A stretch of DNA of 49,917 bases from Terriglobia bacterium (GCA_020073265.1 JAIQFN010000043.1:1-49917), one strand, 5' to 3'; positions 32,419-41,391 are shown, counted from the stretch's first letter. Made by a program: numbers and translations. The notes: generated from the sequence alone by a model not told the origin.

Positions 32419-33408
32419 ATGCACACTGTTTCGACCCGCCGCGAGCTGCTGGCCTCAACTGGAGCCGCCGTGCTTCTGTCGCGCTCCATAACCGCGGCTC
32501 CCAACGTCGCAGCGAAATCGATGCAAGGCGCCTTCATCATCCTGTCGACCCCGTACACTTCCTCCAAAGCCGTCGATTGGGAGGACCTGGCCAATGAAGT
32601 GGATTGCATGGACCGCTACGGCGTCCACGGCCTGGTGTGGCCGCAGCTTTCGAGCGAACTGCTGCAGCTCAATAAAGACGAGCGCCTGCGCGGCATGGAA
32701 GTTCTGTCCAAGGCTGTCCAAGGCAAACGGCCGGTGCTGGTGCTGGGCGTTCAGGGCGACGACACCGCCGAAATGCTCGAATACGCCGAGCACGCTGAAA
32801 AGGTGGCGCCCGACGCCATGATCGCGATCCCGCCGACCAAAGCCAAATCGATGGACGACTACCGCGATTATTTTCGCGCGCTGTGCAAGCTCACCAAGCG
32901 GCCGGTGTTCATCCAAACCTCCGGCGGCGCGCACGACCTGGCGCCCAGCATCGAAATGATGCTGGATCTGGCGCGGGAGTTTCCCAACTTCGGATACGTC
33001 AAGGAAGAGCATGATCCTGTCGTACCGCGCATGAAAGAGCTGATCGCGCATCGGCCCGACCCGATCAAGCGCGTCTTCGGCGCGCACTTCGGAAACGGCT
33101 GGCTGTACGAAATGCGACTCGCGTCCGACGGCGTCATCACCGGCGGCGCAATGTACGGCGACATCTACGCGCGTCTATGGAATCTGCATCAGCAGAACAA
33201 GGCGGATGAGAAACGCGACCTGTACGGAAAACTCCTGCTGATGCTGAATCTGGATCAGCAGATTCCGGGCACGCGCTTGTACATCCTCAAAAAGCGTGGG
33301 ATCTTCAAAACCTCGGTCTCCAGGCAGCGCGAGTACAAGCTCACGGCCGATCAGATCGCGGAAATCGAATACCGCTTCGACGCGCTAAAGCCTTATCTGA
33401 AAGCCTGA
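32419..33408 (+). CDS. DapA-superfamily aldolase/lyase with twin-arginine-like leader
   Basis: A 329-aa protein. The N-terminus STRRELLASTGAAVLLS looks like a Tat-type signal (residues about 5-21). The rest is a TIM barrel of the dihydrodipicolinate synthase / N-acetylneuraminate lyase superfamily: GVHGLVWPQLSSELLQLN corresponds to the pyruvate-site region, and Lys195 in YVKEEHDP is the Schiff-base lysine. The Tyr of the usual LYN-type strand is absent (FIQTSGG instead), so it is not a lysine-pathway DapA; exported members of this superfamily are not well characterised. GGAGGACA precedes the ATG. It converges with the next amidohydrolase by 1 bp. Confidence 0.8.
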   Translation: MHTVSTRRELLASTGAAVLLSRSITAAPNVAAKSMQGAFIILSTPYTSSKAVDWEDLANEVDCMDRYGVHGLVWPQLSSELLQLNKDERLRGMEVLSKAVQGKRPVLVLGVQGDDTAEMLEYAEHAEKVAPDAMIAIPPTKAKSMDDYRDYFRALCKLTKRPVFIQTSGGAHDLAPSIEMMLDLAREFPNFGYVKEEHDPVVPRMKELIAHRPDPIKRVFGAHFGNGWLYEMRLASDGVITGGAMYGDIYARLWNLHQQNKADEKRDLYGKLLLMLNLDQQIPGTRLYILKKRGIFKTSVSRQREYKLTADQIAEIEYRFDALKPYLKA

Positions 33409-33409
33409 C

Positions 33410-35167
33410 TCACTCGACGGTGACCGGCGAATTCGTATCGCGATAGACGATGCGGCCTTGAAACAACGTCAGCTCGCACTTGGCGTCCTGGATGGCGTCG
33501 GCCGGAATCCCGTAAAAATCGCGATCCCAGACGGCGAGGTCTGCGTCTTTGCCGGGCTCGATGGAGCCGATTTGTTTTTCGAGAAACAACTGGCGGGCCG
33601 CCCACAGCGTGTAGGATCGCAGCGCGATGTGGACATCCACGGCTTCCTTGGTGCCGAACGGCTGCGCGCCGTAGGATCCCCGCAGCGTCTTGCGCACCAC
33701 CGAGGCCCAGATGCCGTAGCGCGCCGGGAACGGCGTGACGGGATAATCGGAGCCGCCGGCCCATTTGATTCCGCGCGTCAGGAATGTTTGCAACGGCACC
33801 AGCCGAAGCGCGCGCGCCGGCCCAAAGTTGCCCGCGTACGTATCCCCGATCCACCAGGTGAAGCCGGGCTGCACTTCCGGATAGCCCGCGTCGTACTGCT
33901 TCTGAAGCGCCGTCATGACGGAAAGCGCGTGCTCGGTTGGAACATTGGCGTGAATGACGCCGTGGCGAAGGCCGGCAGTGGGCTTCTCCTTCAACGCCTC
34001 CGCGTAGCTGTCCACCGCCCAATCAATCGCGCGATCGCCGATGGCGTGCGTGCTGACGTGAATGCCGGCGTTGTGGATCAGGTGAATCTGCGCGCGATAC
34101 ACTTCCGGGTCGGTGGTCGGATAGCCGCGGTTGCCGGTGTCGGTGTCGGTGAAGTTCTTGTTCCAGTCGTCGAACATCCAGGCGGTTCGGGCGCCGCCGC
34201 TGCCGTCCAGAAAGAGCTTCACGCCGCCGGAGATCAGCACGTCGTCGGCGAGCTGTGAGGTTGGTTTCGGAAGCGCTTGAACGCGGGCGACGGCCGCGCG
34301 CGTCGAATCGAGCGACCGGCCGCCCGACCACAAGGCGAACAGGTGAACCGAAATTTTGTCTTGATCCCGCAGCTCGCGATAAAGATCCCACTCGCGCGGG
34401 CCGATGCCTGGATTCTTCACTGCGGTCATGCCTTCGCGGTTCACATCGGCGATGATCTTGAGCAACCCGGCGCGCAACTGGTCGTGCGAATACGGCGGAA
34501 TGAGCCGGGTGACCAGGCGCGTGGCAGCTTCCTCCTTCAAAACACCAGTCGGCCGGCCTTCCGGATCGCGGTCGATCGTACTAGCGGGCGGATCTTTGGT
34601 TGCGGCGTCGATATGCGCCAGCTTCAGCGCCGCGCTGTTCCCGACGCCGTAGTGGCCGGTGGTGTGTTCGAGCCAGACCGGGTTGTTGGGTGCGGCCTTG
34701 TCGAGGTCCGACGCATAAATGTAGCGATGCTCAGCCAGCTTGCCTTCGTCCCAGCCGCTGCCGCTGATCCATTCTCCAGGCTTCGACTTAGCCGCGCGCT
34801 CGGCCACCTTTTGAATCACTTCCTCGACGCTGCGCACCTGGCTCAATTCAACCGCGTAAATGGTTTCAACGGCCTGAAAGTGAATATGCGTATCGATCAG
34901 GCCCGGCGTCACGGTGCGCCCATGCAGATCGACCATGTGAGTGCCGCTGCCGCGCGAGCGCAAGACAGCGGATCGCGTGCCAACGGCCAGGATCTTACCG
35001 CCTCGAATAGCGACCGCTTCGGCGATGGAATCTCCGGCATCCGCGGTGATTACCTTCCCGTTGATGAGGATCGTGTCGGCCTGAGGAGTCGCGGCGTTGG
35101 GCTGAGCGTGAACATATCCGGCGACGAGAAGCGCCAGCGCGCCGGCGGACCATCGAGAGCGCGGCAT
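33410..35167 (-). CDS. YtcJ-type amidohydrolase, secreted
   Basis: A 585-aa protein with a signal peptide (ending GYVHAQ) and the same overall plan as the amidohydrolase at 30639-32378: GLIDTHIHFQ (HxH metal site), GSGWDEGKLAEH, STHAIGDRAIDW, WAGGSDYPVTPF, and a C-terminal GKDADLAVWDRDFYG beta-sandwich. The two enzymes are paralogues of different divergence. It is the last gene of a leftward operon; the DUF1552 gene ends 6 bp upstream. The substrate is unknown. Confidence 0.86.
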   Translation of the reverse strand: MPRSRWSAGALALLVAGYVHAQPNAATPQADTILINGKVITADAGDSIAEAVAIRGGKILAVGTRSAVLRSRGSGTHMVDLHGRTVTPGLIDTHIHFQAVETIYAVELSQVRSVEEVIQKVAERAAKSKPGEWISGSGWDEGKLAEHRYIYASDLDKAAPNNPVWLEHTTGHYGVGNSAALKLAHIDAATKDPPASTIDRDPEGRPTGVLKEEAATRLVTRLIPPYSHDQLRAGLLKIIADVNREGMTAVKNPGIGPREWDLYRELRDQDKISVHLFALWSGGRSLDSTRAAVARVQALPKPTSQLADDVLISGGVKLFLDGSGGARTAWMFDDWNKNFTDTDTGNRGYPTTDPEVYRAQIHLIHNAGIHVSTHAIGDRAIDWAVDSYAEALKEKPTAGLRHGVIHANVPTEHALSVMTALQKQYDAGYPEVQPGFTWWIGDTYAGNFGPARALRLVPLQTFLTRGIKWAGGSDYPVTPFPARYGIWASVVRKTLRGSYGAQPFGTKEAVDVHIALRSYTLWAARQLFLEKQIGSIEPGKDADLAVWDRDFYGIPADAIQDAKCELTLFQGRIVYRDTNSPVTVE

Positions 35168-35173
35168 GGACGG

Positions 35174-36511
35174 TTACGCCGGCTCGGAGAGGTGATCCAG
35201 CTCACCCCGGCTGTCGCCGAGCGATTCGACCTTCACGCCGATGCGGTCCAGCAGAACCAGGTGCAGGTTGTTCATCGGAGTCTCGGCCGGATAGCGGAGA
35301 TGTCCGTGGCCCAGGCCGCCACCCGCCACCAGCACCGGCAGGTCGCCGTGCGTGTGGTTGTTGCCGTCGCTCAAGCCGCCGCCGTAGACGACCATGGTGT
35401 GATCGAGCAAAGTGCCGTCACCGTCGGCGGTGGATTTCAGCCTCCCGAGAAAATACGCGAACTGCTCCACGTGATAGGTGTTGATACACGTGATTTTCTC
35501 GATCCAATCGGGATTGCCGCGGTGGTGGGTCAACGGATGGTGTCCATCGGAAATGCCGATCTCGCGGTAGGTGCGAATGCTGCCCTCGCGGCCGATCATG
35601 AAGGTGGAGACGCGCGTCAGGTCGGTCTGGAAGGCCACCAACTGGAGATCGAACATCAGCCGGGCGTAGTCGGCGAAAGCGGCCGGTACACCGTCCGGCT
35701 TTTCCATGGCCGGCACAATCTGCTGGTTGTCCTGCTCGGCCATCTGGATGCGGCGCTCGATTTCGCGGACCGACGAGAGATACTCATCCATCTTGCGTCG
35801 GTCGGTGGGACCGAGCTTGCTGTTCAACTGGCGCGTATCGTCGAGAACGAAATCGAGGATGCTCTTTTCGTAGCGCTCGCGCCGGGTGCGGGCGTCGGGG
35901 CTTTCGATCTGGGCGCCGAACAGACGTTCGAAGGCGGCGCGCGGGTTCACTTCCGGCGGCATGGGCGTGGACGGCGTGCGCCAGGAGATGCTGTTGGAAT
36001 AGGCGCAGCTATATCCGGAGTCGCAGCTTCCGGTCATGCGCCCGTCCTCGCAGGCCAGCTCGATGGATGCGAACTTGGTGGCGTGCCCGATGTTTTGTGC
36101 CGCGACCTGATCCACGGAAACGCCCACATGGATGTCGGCGCCCGCGGTTTTCTTAGGATGCACTCCGGTGAGGAAGGTCGAGGCCGCGCGCGCGTGATCG
36201 CCGGGGCCGTCGCCGAGCGGGCGTCCGGCATTTTGAGTCAGGCCGGAGAGCACCAGCAGGTTCTCGCGATAGGTTTCGAGCGACCGGAGGATGCGCGGCA
36301 TCTCGAACGCGGCGCCTTCGGCCGACGGCGTCCATTGATTCATCACAATGCCATTGGGAACGTAGGCGAAGGCCAGACGCATAGGGGGCGCGCCGGTCTT
36401 AGTAGTGGCGGCGAAGGCGGGCGTCATGGCGTCCAGCATCGGCAGCGCGATGGCGGCGCCCAGGCCACGGAGGAGCGTGCGGCGCGAGAGGCGTTTGTTG
36501 GTCAAAATCAT
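35174..36511 (-). CDS. DUF1552 protein with Tat signal
   Basis: A 445-aa protein. The twin-arginine leader SRRTLLRGLGAAIALPML (about residues 9-26) predicts export in folded form. The body matches DUF1552: MRLAFAYVPNGIVMNQWTP, SVDQVAAQNIG, the Ser/Gly-rich VYGGGLSDGN and the HTHGDLPVLVAGG block. The last two carry His/Asp residues similar to those used for metal binding in alkaline-phosphatase/sulfatase-like folds, so a hydrolytic role is possible but unproved. DUF1552 is nearly always paired with DUF1592, and here the two overlap by 4 bp (36508-36511). Confidence 0.88.
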   Translation of the reverse strand: MILTNKRLSRRTLLRGLGAAIALPMLDAMTPAFAATTKTGAPPMRLAFAYVPNGIVMNQWTPSAEGAAFEMPRILRSLETYRENLLVLSGLTQNAGRPLGDGPGDHARAASTFLTGVHPKKTAGADIHVGVSVDQVAAQNIGHATKFASIELACEDGRMTGSCDSGYSCAYSNSISWRTPSTPMPPEVNPRAAFERLFGAQIESPDARTRRERYEKSILDFVLDDTRQLNSKLGPTDRRKMDEYLSSVREIERRIQMAEQDNQQIVPAMEKPDGVPAAFADYARLMFDLQLVAFQTDLTRVSTFMIGREGSIRTYREIGISDGHHPLTHHRGNPDWIEKITCINTYHVEQFAYFLGRLKSTADGDGTLLDHTMVVYGGGLSDGNNHTHGDLPVLVAGGGLGHGHLRYPAETPMNNLHLVLLDRIGVKVESLGDSRGELDHLSEPA

Positions 36512-38553
36512 GGGTGCGCCGTTTCCCTGGGCTTCGGCACGAGCGCCTGCGCCACATCCGGTTCGCCGCGGCGCTGTTCGAACGGGCTACTGAGCACGAT
36601 TGCTTGAACCATGGCTGAAAACTTGTACCCGGCGTCGGCGGTCCGGTCCACGATTGATTGTACTGCGGGCCGGTCGTAATCTTCCAAGCCGCGGCCCAGC
36701 GCGTAGGTCAGGAGTTTTTCGGCCAAGCACTGCGTGAAGGCATGCTTGTCGCCGAGCAGGATGTCTTTCAGGCCTTCGGGGCCGTCGAAAGTGCGGCCAT
36801 CCGGCAAGCGTCCGTCGGCGTCGATCGGAAACTTGCCGTCCTCGGTGCGCCAGCGGCCGATGGCGTCGTAATTCTCCAGCCCAAACCCGAGCGGGTCCAT
36901 GCGCGCGTGGCAGCCGTTGCAAACCGGATTGGTGCGATGCCGCTCGAGCTGCTGGCGCAGGCTTCCGGTGGAGCCGATGGCTTTCTCGTCGAGGTTGGGA
37001 ACGTTGGGCGGCGGTGGAGGCGGCGCTGCGTTCAGGAAATTTTCGAGAATCCACTTGCCGCGAATCACCGGCGAGGTGCGGTTGGGATACGAGGAAACCG
37101 TGAGAATGGCCGCTTGCGTCAAAACGCCGCCGCGATGATACTCCGGCGAAAGCTGGACGCGTTGGAAATCCGAGCCTCCCACGCGGGGAATGCCGTAAAA
37201 CGCCGCGAGGCGGCCGTTGAGAAACGTGTAGTCGGCGTCCAGGAACTCGAGGATGCTCCGGTCTTCGCGCAGGATGGACTCGAAGAACAACTGCGTCTCG
37301 CGCTGCATGTCGCGCCGCAGCGCCTCGGTGAACATTGGGAAGCGGTCCGGATCGGGCTTCACGCTGTCGAGATTGCGAAGTTGGAGCCACTGGCCGCCGA
37401 AGTTCTCCACCAGGGCTTTGGCTTTGCGATCGGCCAGCATGCGGTGGATCTGAGCTTGGAGAATTGTCGGAATGCGGAGTTTCTTCTTGGCAGCCAGATG
37501 GAGAAGTTCATCGTCGGGCATGCTGCTCCACAAAAAATAGGAGAGGCGCGTGGCGAGTTCGAAGTCGCTGAGGTCGTGGGCGGCTTCGGGATTGGTGGGG
37601 TTGCGATCGCGCTCGATGCGAAACAGGAAGTGCGGGGAAACCAGGATCGCCGCCACCGCAACCTGCATGCCTTGTTCGAAGCTGTCGCCCTGCTGGCGGG
37701 CCATTTTAACGAAGCGCGTCAGGCCATCTACTTCCTGGTTGGTCACAGGCCGGCGATAAGCGCGGCGGGCCAGATTCGCCAGATCGGCACGGGCGCATTC
37801 GAGCGTCTTCACGCCCGGCTTGGCGCACACAAAAACGCGCTGGTAGCTTTCCGAGGGCGGCGGCTGAATCGGCTGGTACGGGCCGCGGATTTCGATGGAA
37901 CCCTCGGATGGTTCGGCTTGCGGCCTGGCGCTCTTGCCGCTCTCGAACTCGGCGTCGGGCGCATGCGGGCCGTCGGGAATCGGTTCCGCCGCCAGGATGT
38001 GTTCCCCCATCGTCACGTGCGCGTGCACTTGGGCGCTGCGGCGATCCTCGACCGCCGCTTCAACTTTGGCTCTGGGAAGCGTCTGACCATCGATCGAAAA
38101 TCTCAGTTGCACGGGGTCGGGCCGGCCGTTGACCGAGATCACGAAGTCGTAGTCGCCCTCGACTGGAAACCGGTGGGCGACAGTCAGCACGTTGCGTTTG
38201 GGTCCAGGGCGGTTGTCGGCGCCTCCATGTCGCTCGCTGGTGGGCTTGGGGAGAGGAGCGGGGACAATCGCGATCCTGGCGATTTTCTCGGCGGCCGCCA
38301 GGTACTTCTCCATCAAGACCGGCGAAAGCGAGAGCACGTCGCCGATGTTGTCGAACCCGTAGCCGGAGTCGTCGGCCGGGAAGTCGGCGGCGGGCTTGAA
38401 GTCGATCGCGAGCAGATCGCGGATGGTGTTGTTGTATTCGTAGCGATTGAGGCGTCGGGCGGTAACGCGGCCGGGGTCCTGGTTGGAATGCTTGGCAGGC
38501 TGCCGGGCGGACGCAGTCCACGCGACGAGCAAGAGGATAGGCACTAGCCGCAC
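36508..38553 (-). CDS. DUF1587/1592/1595/1588/1585 protein, heme-binding motif
   Basis: A 681-aa exported protein (signal about residues 1-16). Domains in order: DUF1587 (RLNRYEYNNTIRDLLAID, about 34-52), DUF1592/1595 middle, DUF1588 with the CNGCH motif (Cys545, Cys548, His549) followed by ARMDPLGFGLENYDAIGRW, and DUF1585 at the C-terminus (ALGRGLEDYD). Proteins of this type in planctomycetes and acidobacteria usually begin with a cytochrome-like CxxCH module; none precedes DUF1587 here, so only one c-type heme site remains. The function is unknown; a secreted redox role is inferred. The start is GTG. Confidence 0.88.
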   Translation of the reverse strand: MRLVPILLLVAWTASARQPAKHSNQDPGRVTARRLNRYEYNNTIRDLLAIDFKPAADFPADDSGYGFDNIGDVLSLSPVLMEKYLAAAEKIARIAIVPAPLPKPTSERHGGADNRPGPKRNVLTVAHRFPVEGDYDFVISVNGRPDPVQLRFSIDGQTLPRAKVEAAVEDRRSAQVHAHVTMGEHILAAEPIPDGPHAPDAEFESGKSARPQAEPSEGSIEIRGPYQPIQPPPSESYQRVFVCAKPGVKTLECARADLANLARRAYRRPVTNQEVDGLTRFVKMARQQGDSFEQGMQVAVAAILVSPHFLFRIERDRNPTNPEAAHDLSDFELATRLSYFLWSSMPDDELLHLAAKKKLRIPTILQAQIHRMLADRKAKALVENFGGQWLQLRNLDSVKPDPDRFPMFTEALRRDMQRETQLFFESILREDRSILEFLDADYTFLNGRLAAFYGIPRVGGSDFQRVQLSPEYHRGGVLTQAAILTVSSYPNRTSPVIRGKWILENFLNAAPPPPPPNVPNLDEKAIGSTGSLRQQLERHRTNPVCNGCHARMDPLGFGLENYDAIGRWRTEDGKFPIDADGRLPDGRTFDGPEGLKDILLGDKHAFTQCLAEKLLTYALGRGLEDYDRPAVQSIVDRTADAGYKFSAMVQAIVLSSPFEQRRGEPDVAQALVPKPRETAHP

Positions 38554-38585
38554 TAGTCTCTCGTTTCTTGGTGCTTGTTTCTAGT

Positions 38586-40058
38586 TTAGCGGGTCGGAAG
38601 GAGGAGGGATGCATCGCCGGTGGCGGCTTGCTCGGCGGCGCGACTGGTTCTTGCGATGCTGAGCGCGCCCGTGCCGCCGGCGTTCTTTTCGACGCGAATT
38701 CCGCTGACGCCGGCGAGAGCTTGGGATAGACCTTTGGGCGTGGCCGGCAGGGAAGCGAACGGGGCGATGGCGCGGAGCTGATCGAGCAGCGCGGCCGCGT
38801 CTCCGCTCCAGACGGGCTTGGATCGTAGCAAGCCGTGCACCGCGTCGCGCAGGGGGTCGGAACCGATCCAGACCGCATCCGGATCGGTGAGGGCGTCGAC
38901 GATGGACCGCTCGTTCAGTCCCAGGGCCGGAGCGGCGGCGGCGGCCCAGGCAGCGCAATCCGGAAAACGTGCGACATTGCCGAGGTCGATGTCGCGGATG
39001 CGGTGCAGCGCGGCGCCCACCGCATCGCCGAGCGCCGCCAGCCATGCAGGGCGCATGGCTTCAAATTCAGACCAGAGCGCGGCTTCCGGCCGTGGGGCAG
39101 CGATGGCCGCGAGGTCGATCGTCAAGGTACGATTCGAAAAAGAGCGCGGCGGCGCCCAGGCCGTCTGCATTTCGTCGCTGGGGGCAATCAGGATCACGGG
39201 ACGTGCGATCTGGAACACCAGCGGATCGCGGTAGTCGGCTTGCGGGATCTCGTAGGCGTCGCCGGAAGAAAGTGCGCTCAGTGCCCCGGCGATCCGAGCT
39301 GGAACGCGCTGCACCTGGTCGAAGGCCAGCATCCAATTTTGGTGAGCGAGGCGGAGGAGATCGCGATCGCGCGCCGGAAGCCGGCGGACGGGCGCGGCCG
39401 AAGGATCGATCAAGGTGCGCAGAGCGCGAGCGAAGAACGATTTTCCGCTAGCGGCCGGCCCTCGGACCACCAGCACCGGGTAGGGACCCGTCGGGCGGAG
39501 CGCGGTCATGATCCAGGTAAGCGCGCGGGCGCGATCGCCTTCGGACAAGCGGGCCAGTTTGGCGAACTGGTCGAGCGCGGCCCCGGCCGGAGCGTCCGAT
39601 TGGACGGGCCTCGGCAGTGAAAGCGCAGTTGCCGATTCGCGGAACGACTTGTTCAGGTTGTCGGCGATGCGCCAGCCCTGTGAGCTGATCTCGAGCACTT
39701 CGCCGGACTGGTTGGCCAGGTCGAGAATGATCTTGGTCGGCGTGAACGGGTCGCCTTCGAAGCTCAGGCGAAGATCCAGTTTCCGGGCGGGCGTCTCGCC
39801 GTAGCGGGCGCGCGCTTCGAGCGTGCGGAGGGCGGCGCGGATGGCGTCCGGCGAGGGCGCTGTTTCATATTCGCCGTAGAAATTGGCGATCAGCCAGTCG
39901 CGGAAAGCGGCGGAGCGCAGCGGGAGCACGTGCCGCGAGTCGAGGCTGGCGGGAATGCTGGCGTACAGCTCGCCGTCCTCGGAGCAGAACGGGGTGGCAG
40001 CGCGGGCGTGGTAGAGCAGGGCCAGCGCTTGGTCGGTTTGACGGAGGCGTGTCGGCAT
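38586..40058 (-). CDS. Orphan phage/plasmid-style P-loop ATPase (primase-helicase-like)
   Basis: A 490-aa protein. The C-terminal half has a Walker A GPAASGKS, a Walker B-like WMLAFDQVQ and a conserved RPVILIAPSDEM block, an arrangement I associate with the ATPase half of mobile-element primase-helicase proteins (D5/DUF5906-like). The N-terminal half (about 1-150) has no primase motif. Neighbours are not mobile-element genes, so it is either a domesticated or a stranded copy. The ATG at 40058 is chosen because GAAGCGG precedes it; the frame is open further up to 40193, but that part enters the 47-bp repeat. It follows the acyl-transfer operon on the same strand. Confidence 0.65.
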   Translation of the reverse strand: MPTRLRQTDQALALLYHARAATPFCSEDGELYASIPASLDSRHVLPLRSAAFRDWLIANFYGEYETAPSPDAIRAALRTLEARARYGETPARKLDLRLSFEGDPFTPTKIILDLANQSGEVLEISSQGWRIADNLNKSFRESATALSLPRPVQSDAPAGAALDQFAKLARLSEGDRARALTWIMTALRPTGPYPVLVVRGPAASGKSFFARALRTLIDPSAAPVRRLPARDRDLLRLAHQNWMLAFDQVQRVPARIAGALSALSSGDAYEIPQADYRDPLVFQIARPVILIAPSDEMQTAWAPPRSFSNRTLTIDLAAIAAPRPEAALWSEFEAMRPAWLAALGDAVGAALHRIRDIDLGNVARFPDCAAWAAAAAPALGLNERSIVDALTDPDAVWIGSDPLRDAVHGLLRSKPVWSGDAAALLDQLRAIAPFASLPATPKGLSQALAGVSGIRVEKNAGGTGALSIARTSRAAEQAATGDASLLLPTR

Positions 40059-40173
40059 AAATTCCGCTTCGAGCGTAGCGCGAGGAAGGCCGGCGGATTG
40101 GGGTGAGATCGCCGAAGTGCTTGCAACGTGGGAGAAAATATCCCGGCTCAAGCGGTCACCGGGAGAGAGGACT

Positions 40174-40220
40174 GCGTTCACACGAGTGTGCACGCGGCTC
40201 GCACGAGTGCGTGCGCCACG
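40174..40220. repeat. 47-bp double-hairpin dispersed repeat, copy B
   Basis: 44 of 47 bases match the reverse complement of 23345-23391. It starts immediately after the KAS III stop (40221-40223 on the other strand) and lies between that gene and the ATPase gene. Both stems are retained, though the first is slightly weaker than in copy A. Confidence 0.8.
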
Positions 40221-41150
40221 TTATGCTTCGGCCAGCAGGGCGCCCCAGTGGAATCCGGCGCCGAACGCGGCGAAGCAGATGATCTGACCTGGGCGCGGGC
40301 CTGGGTTCTGCCACCACTCGGCCGCCGCGATCAGCATCGAAGCCGCCGAAGTGTTGCCGTAGCACCGAATGTTCGAATAGAACTTCGCCGGTTCCACTTC
40401 CAGGGCGCGCGCGACGCGATCGATCAGGTTCTGATTGGCTTGGTGCATCAGAAACACCTCGACCACCGAGGCGGGCTTGTGGTTTCTTTCGAGAATTTCC
40501 GCGATGCCCGACGGTATCTTGCGGGATGCCTGCATGATTACCGAGCGGCCGTTCATCGCGAGCGGGGCGTCGAACTCAAGCCGCAGGTCTTCGGCAAAAG
40601 CACCGTCGGAATGCAGAACGTGATCCAGGATGCGCGCGGGCCCAGATCCCGGCGATACGATGCACGCCCCCGCGCCGTCGCCGAACAGGATGGCAACGCC
40701 GGGCTCCACCGGTTCGCGGGCGACCACCGTGGACATTTTTTCCGAAGCGACTACGAGAACGTGGCCGTGAGCCTCGGCCAGCGTCGCCGCCAGCGCCATC
40801 CCGAACAGGCTGCCGGCGCTGGCGATGGGCAAGTCGAATGCCGGCGCCTGACCGGCTCCGAGTTGATGCGCTACTGTCACCGCAGGCCCAGGAAAACGGC
40901 GTTCCGATGATCCCGAGGCCACGATGAACAGACCGATGTCGCCGGCCGTCAGTCCGGCCCGTTCCAAACATTGCTGCGCCGCCGCGACCGCCATGCTGGC
41001 GGTGGATTCGTCCGGCGATGCGTAGCGCCGCTCCTCGATGCCGGAGACTTCGCGGATCCAGTCGGGAGCGCAGTTTAATCCCGCGGCCAGCTCGTCATTG
41101 CTGACGACGCGCGAAGGCAGGTAGGAACCGAAGGACTTGAGAAATGCCAC
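40221..41150 (-). CDS. Ketoacyl synthase III-like protein with Ser in place of the catalytic Cys
   Basis: A 309-aa thiolase-fold protein of the FabH type. His236 (FLMHQANQ) and Asn266 (YGNTSAAS) of the triad are kept. The expected Cys, in the AFD..(A)CAG block, is Ser111 (codon AGC at 40818-40820; IASAGS). Ser-type KAS III proteins cannot be assumed to condense; DpsC of daunorubicin biosynthesis is a precedent with Ser that transfers a propionyl group. The gene lies 7 bp after the carrier gene, so loading of an acyl group from CoA onto that carrier is the simplest inferred role. It is last in the MBOAT operon. Confidence 0.86.
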   Translation of the reverse strand: MAFLKSFGSYLPSRVVSNDELAAGLNCAPDWIREVSGIEERRYASPDESTASMAVAAAQQCLERAGLTAGDIGLFIVASGSSERRFPGPAVTVAHQLGAGQAPAFDLPIASAGSLFGMALAATLAEAHGHVLVVASEKMSTVVAREPVEPGVAILFGDGAGACIVSPGSGPARILDHVLHSDGAFAEDLRLEFDAPLAMNGRSVIMQASRKIPSGIAEILERNHKPASVVEVFLMHQANQNLIDRVARALEVEPAKFYSNIRCYGNTSAASMLIAAAEWWQNPGPRPGQIICFAAFGAGFHWGALLAEA

Positions 41151-41157
41151 GGCCGTC

Positions 41158-41391
41158 TCACTTGCGGCTGTCGATGTAGGATTCGATGCGGGAGATCGAT
41201 TCGAACTTGCGCGGGTTCAGGTCGGAATCGGGGATCTTGATGCTGAATTCGCGCTCCAGCTCGCCCACCATGTCGGGCAACGCGAAGGAATCCAGGAATC
41301 CGGAATCGAACAGCGATTCGTCGGCATCCGGCACCGAGGTCTTCTTCGAGACCGTCTTCAGAATGGTGATGATGCGCGCTCTATTGTCCAT
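41158..41391 (-). CDS. Acyl carrier protein, DltC-like
   Basis: A 77-aa acidic helical protein. The phosphopantetheine site is Ser35 in LDSFAL, preceded by the usual SLFDSGFLDS and followed by EREFSIKIPDSDLNPRKFESISRI. The size and motif are those of stand-alone carriers such as DltC or AcpP. Its start overlaps the SGNH2 stop by 11 bp, and the KAS III gene follows 7 bp after its stop. With no fatty-acid synthesis genes in the region, it is probably dedicated to this operon. Confidence 0.86.
   Translation of the reverse strand: MDNRARIITILKTVSKKTSVPDADESLFDSGFLDSFALPDMVGELEREFSIKIPDSDLNPRKFESISRIESYIDSRK

Noticed and set aside
32419-33408. Lysine-pathway dihydrodipicolinate synthase (dapA)
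   Set aside because: It has an export leader and lacks the LYN-type Tyr strand (FIQTSGG instead).
34277-36607. Long open frame on the + strand (about 776 codons) opposite the amidohydrolase and DUF1552 genes
   Set aside because: It is Arg-rich with no domain, and the opposite strand has two clear families; a high-GC antisense shadow.
40059-40193. N-terminal extension of the ATPase gene to 40193
   Set aside because: The extension runs into the 47-bp repeat and has no similarity pattern; GAAGCGG supports the ATG at 40058.
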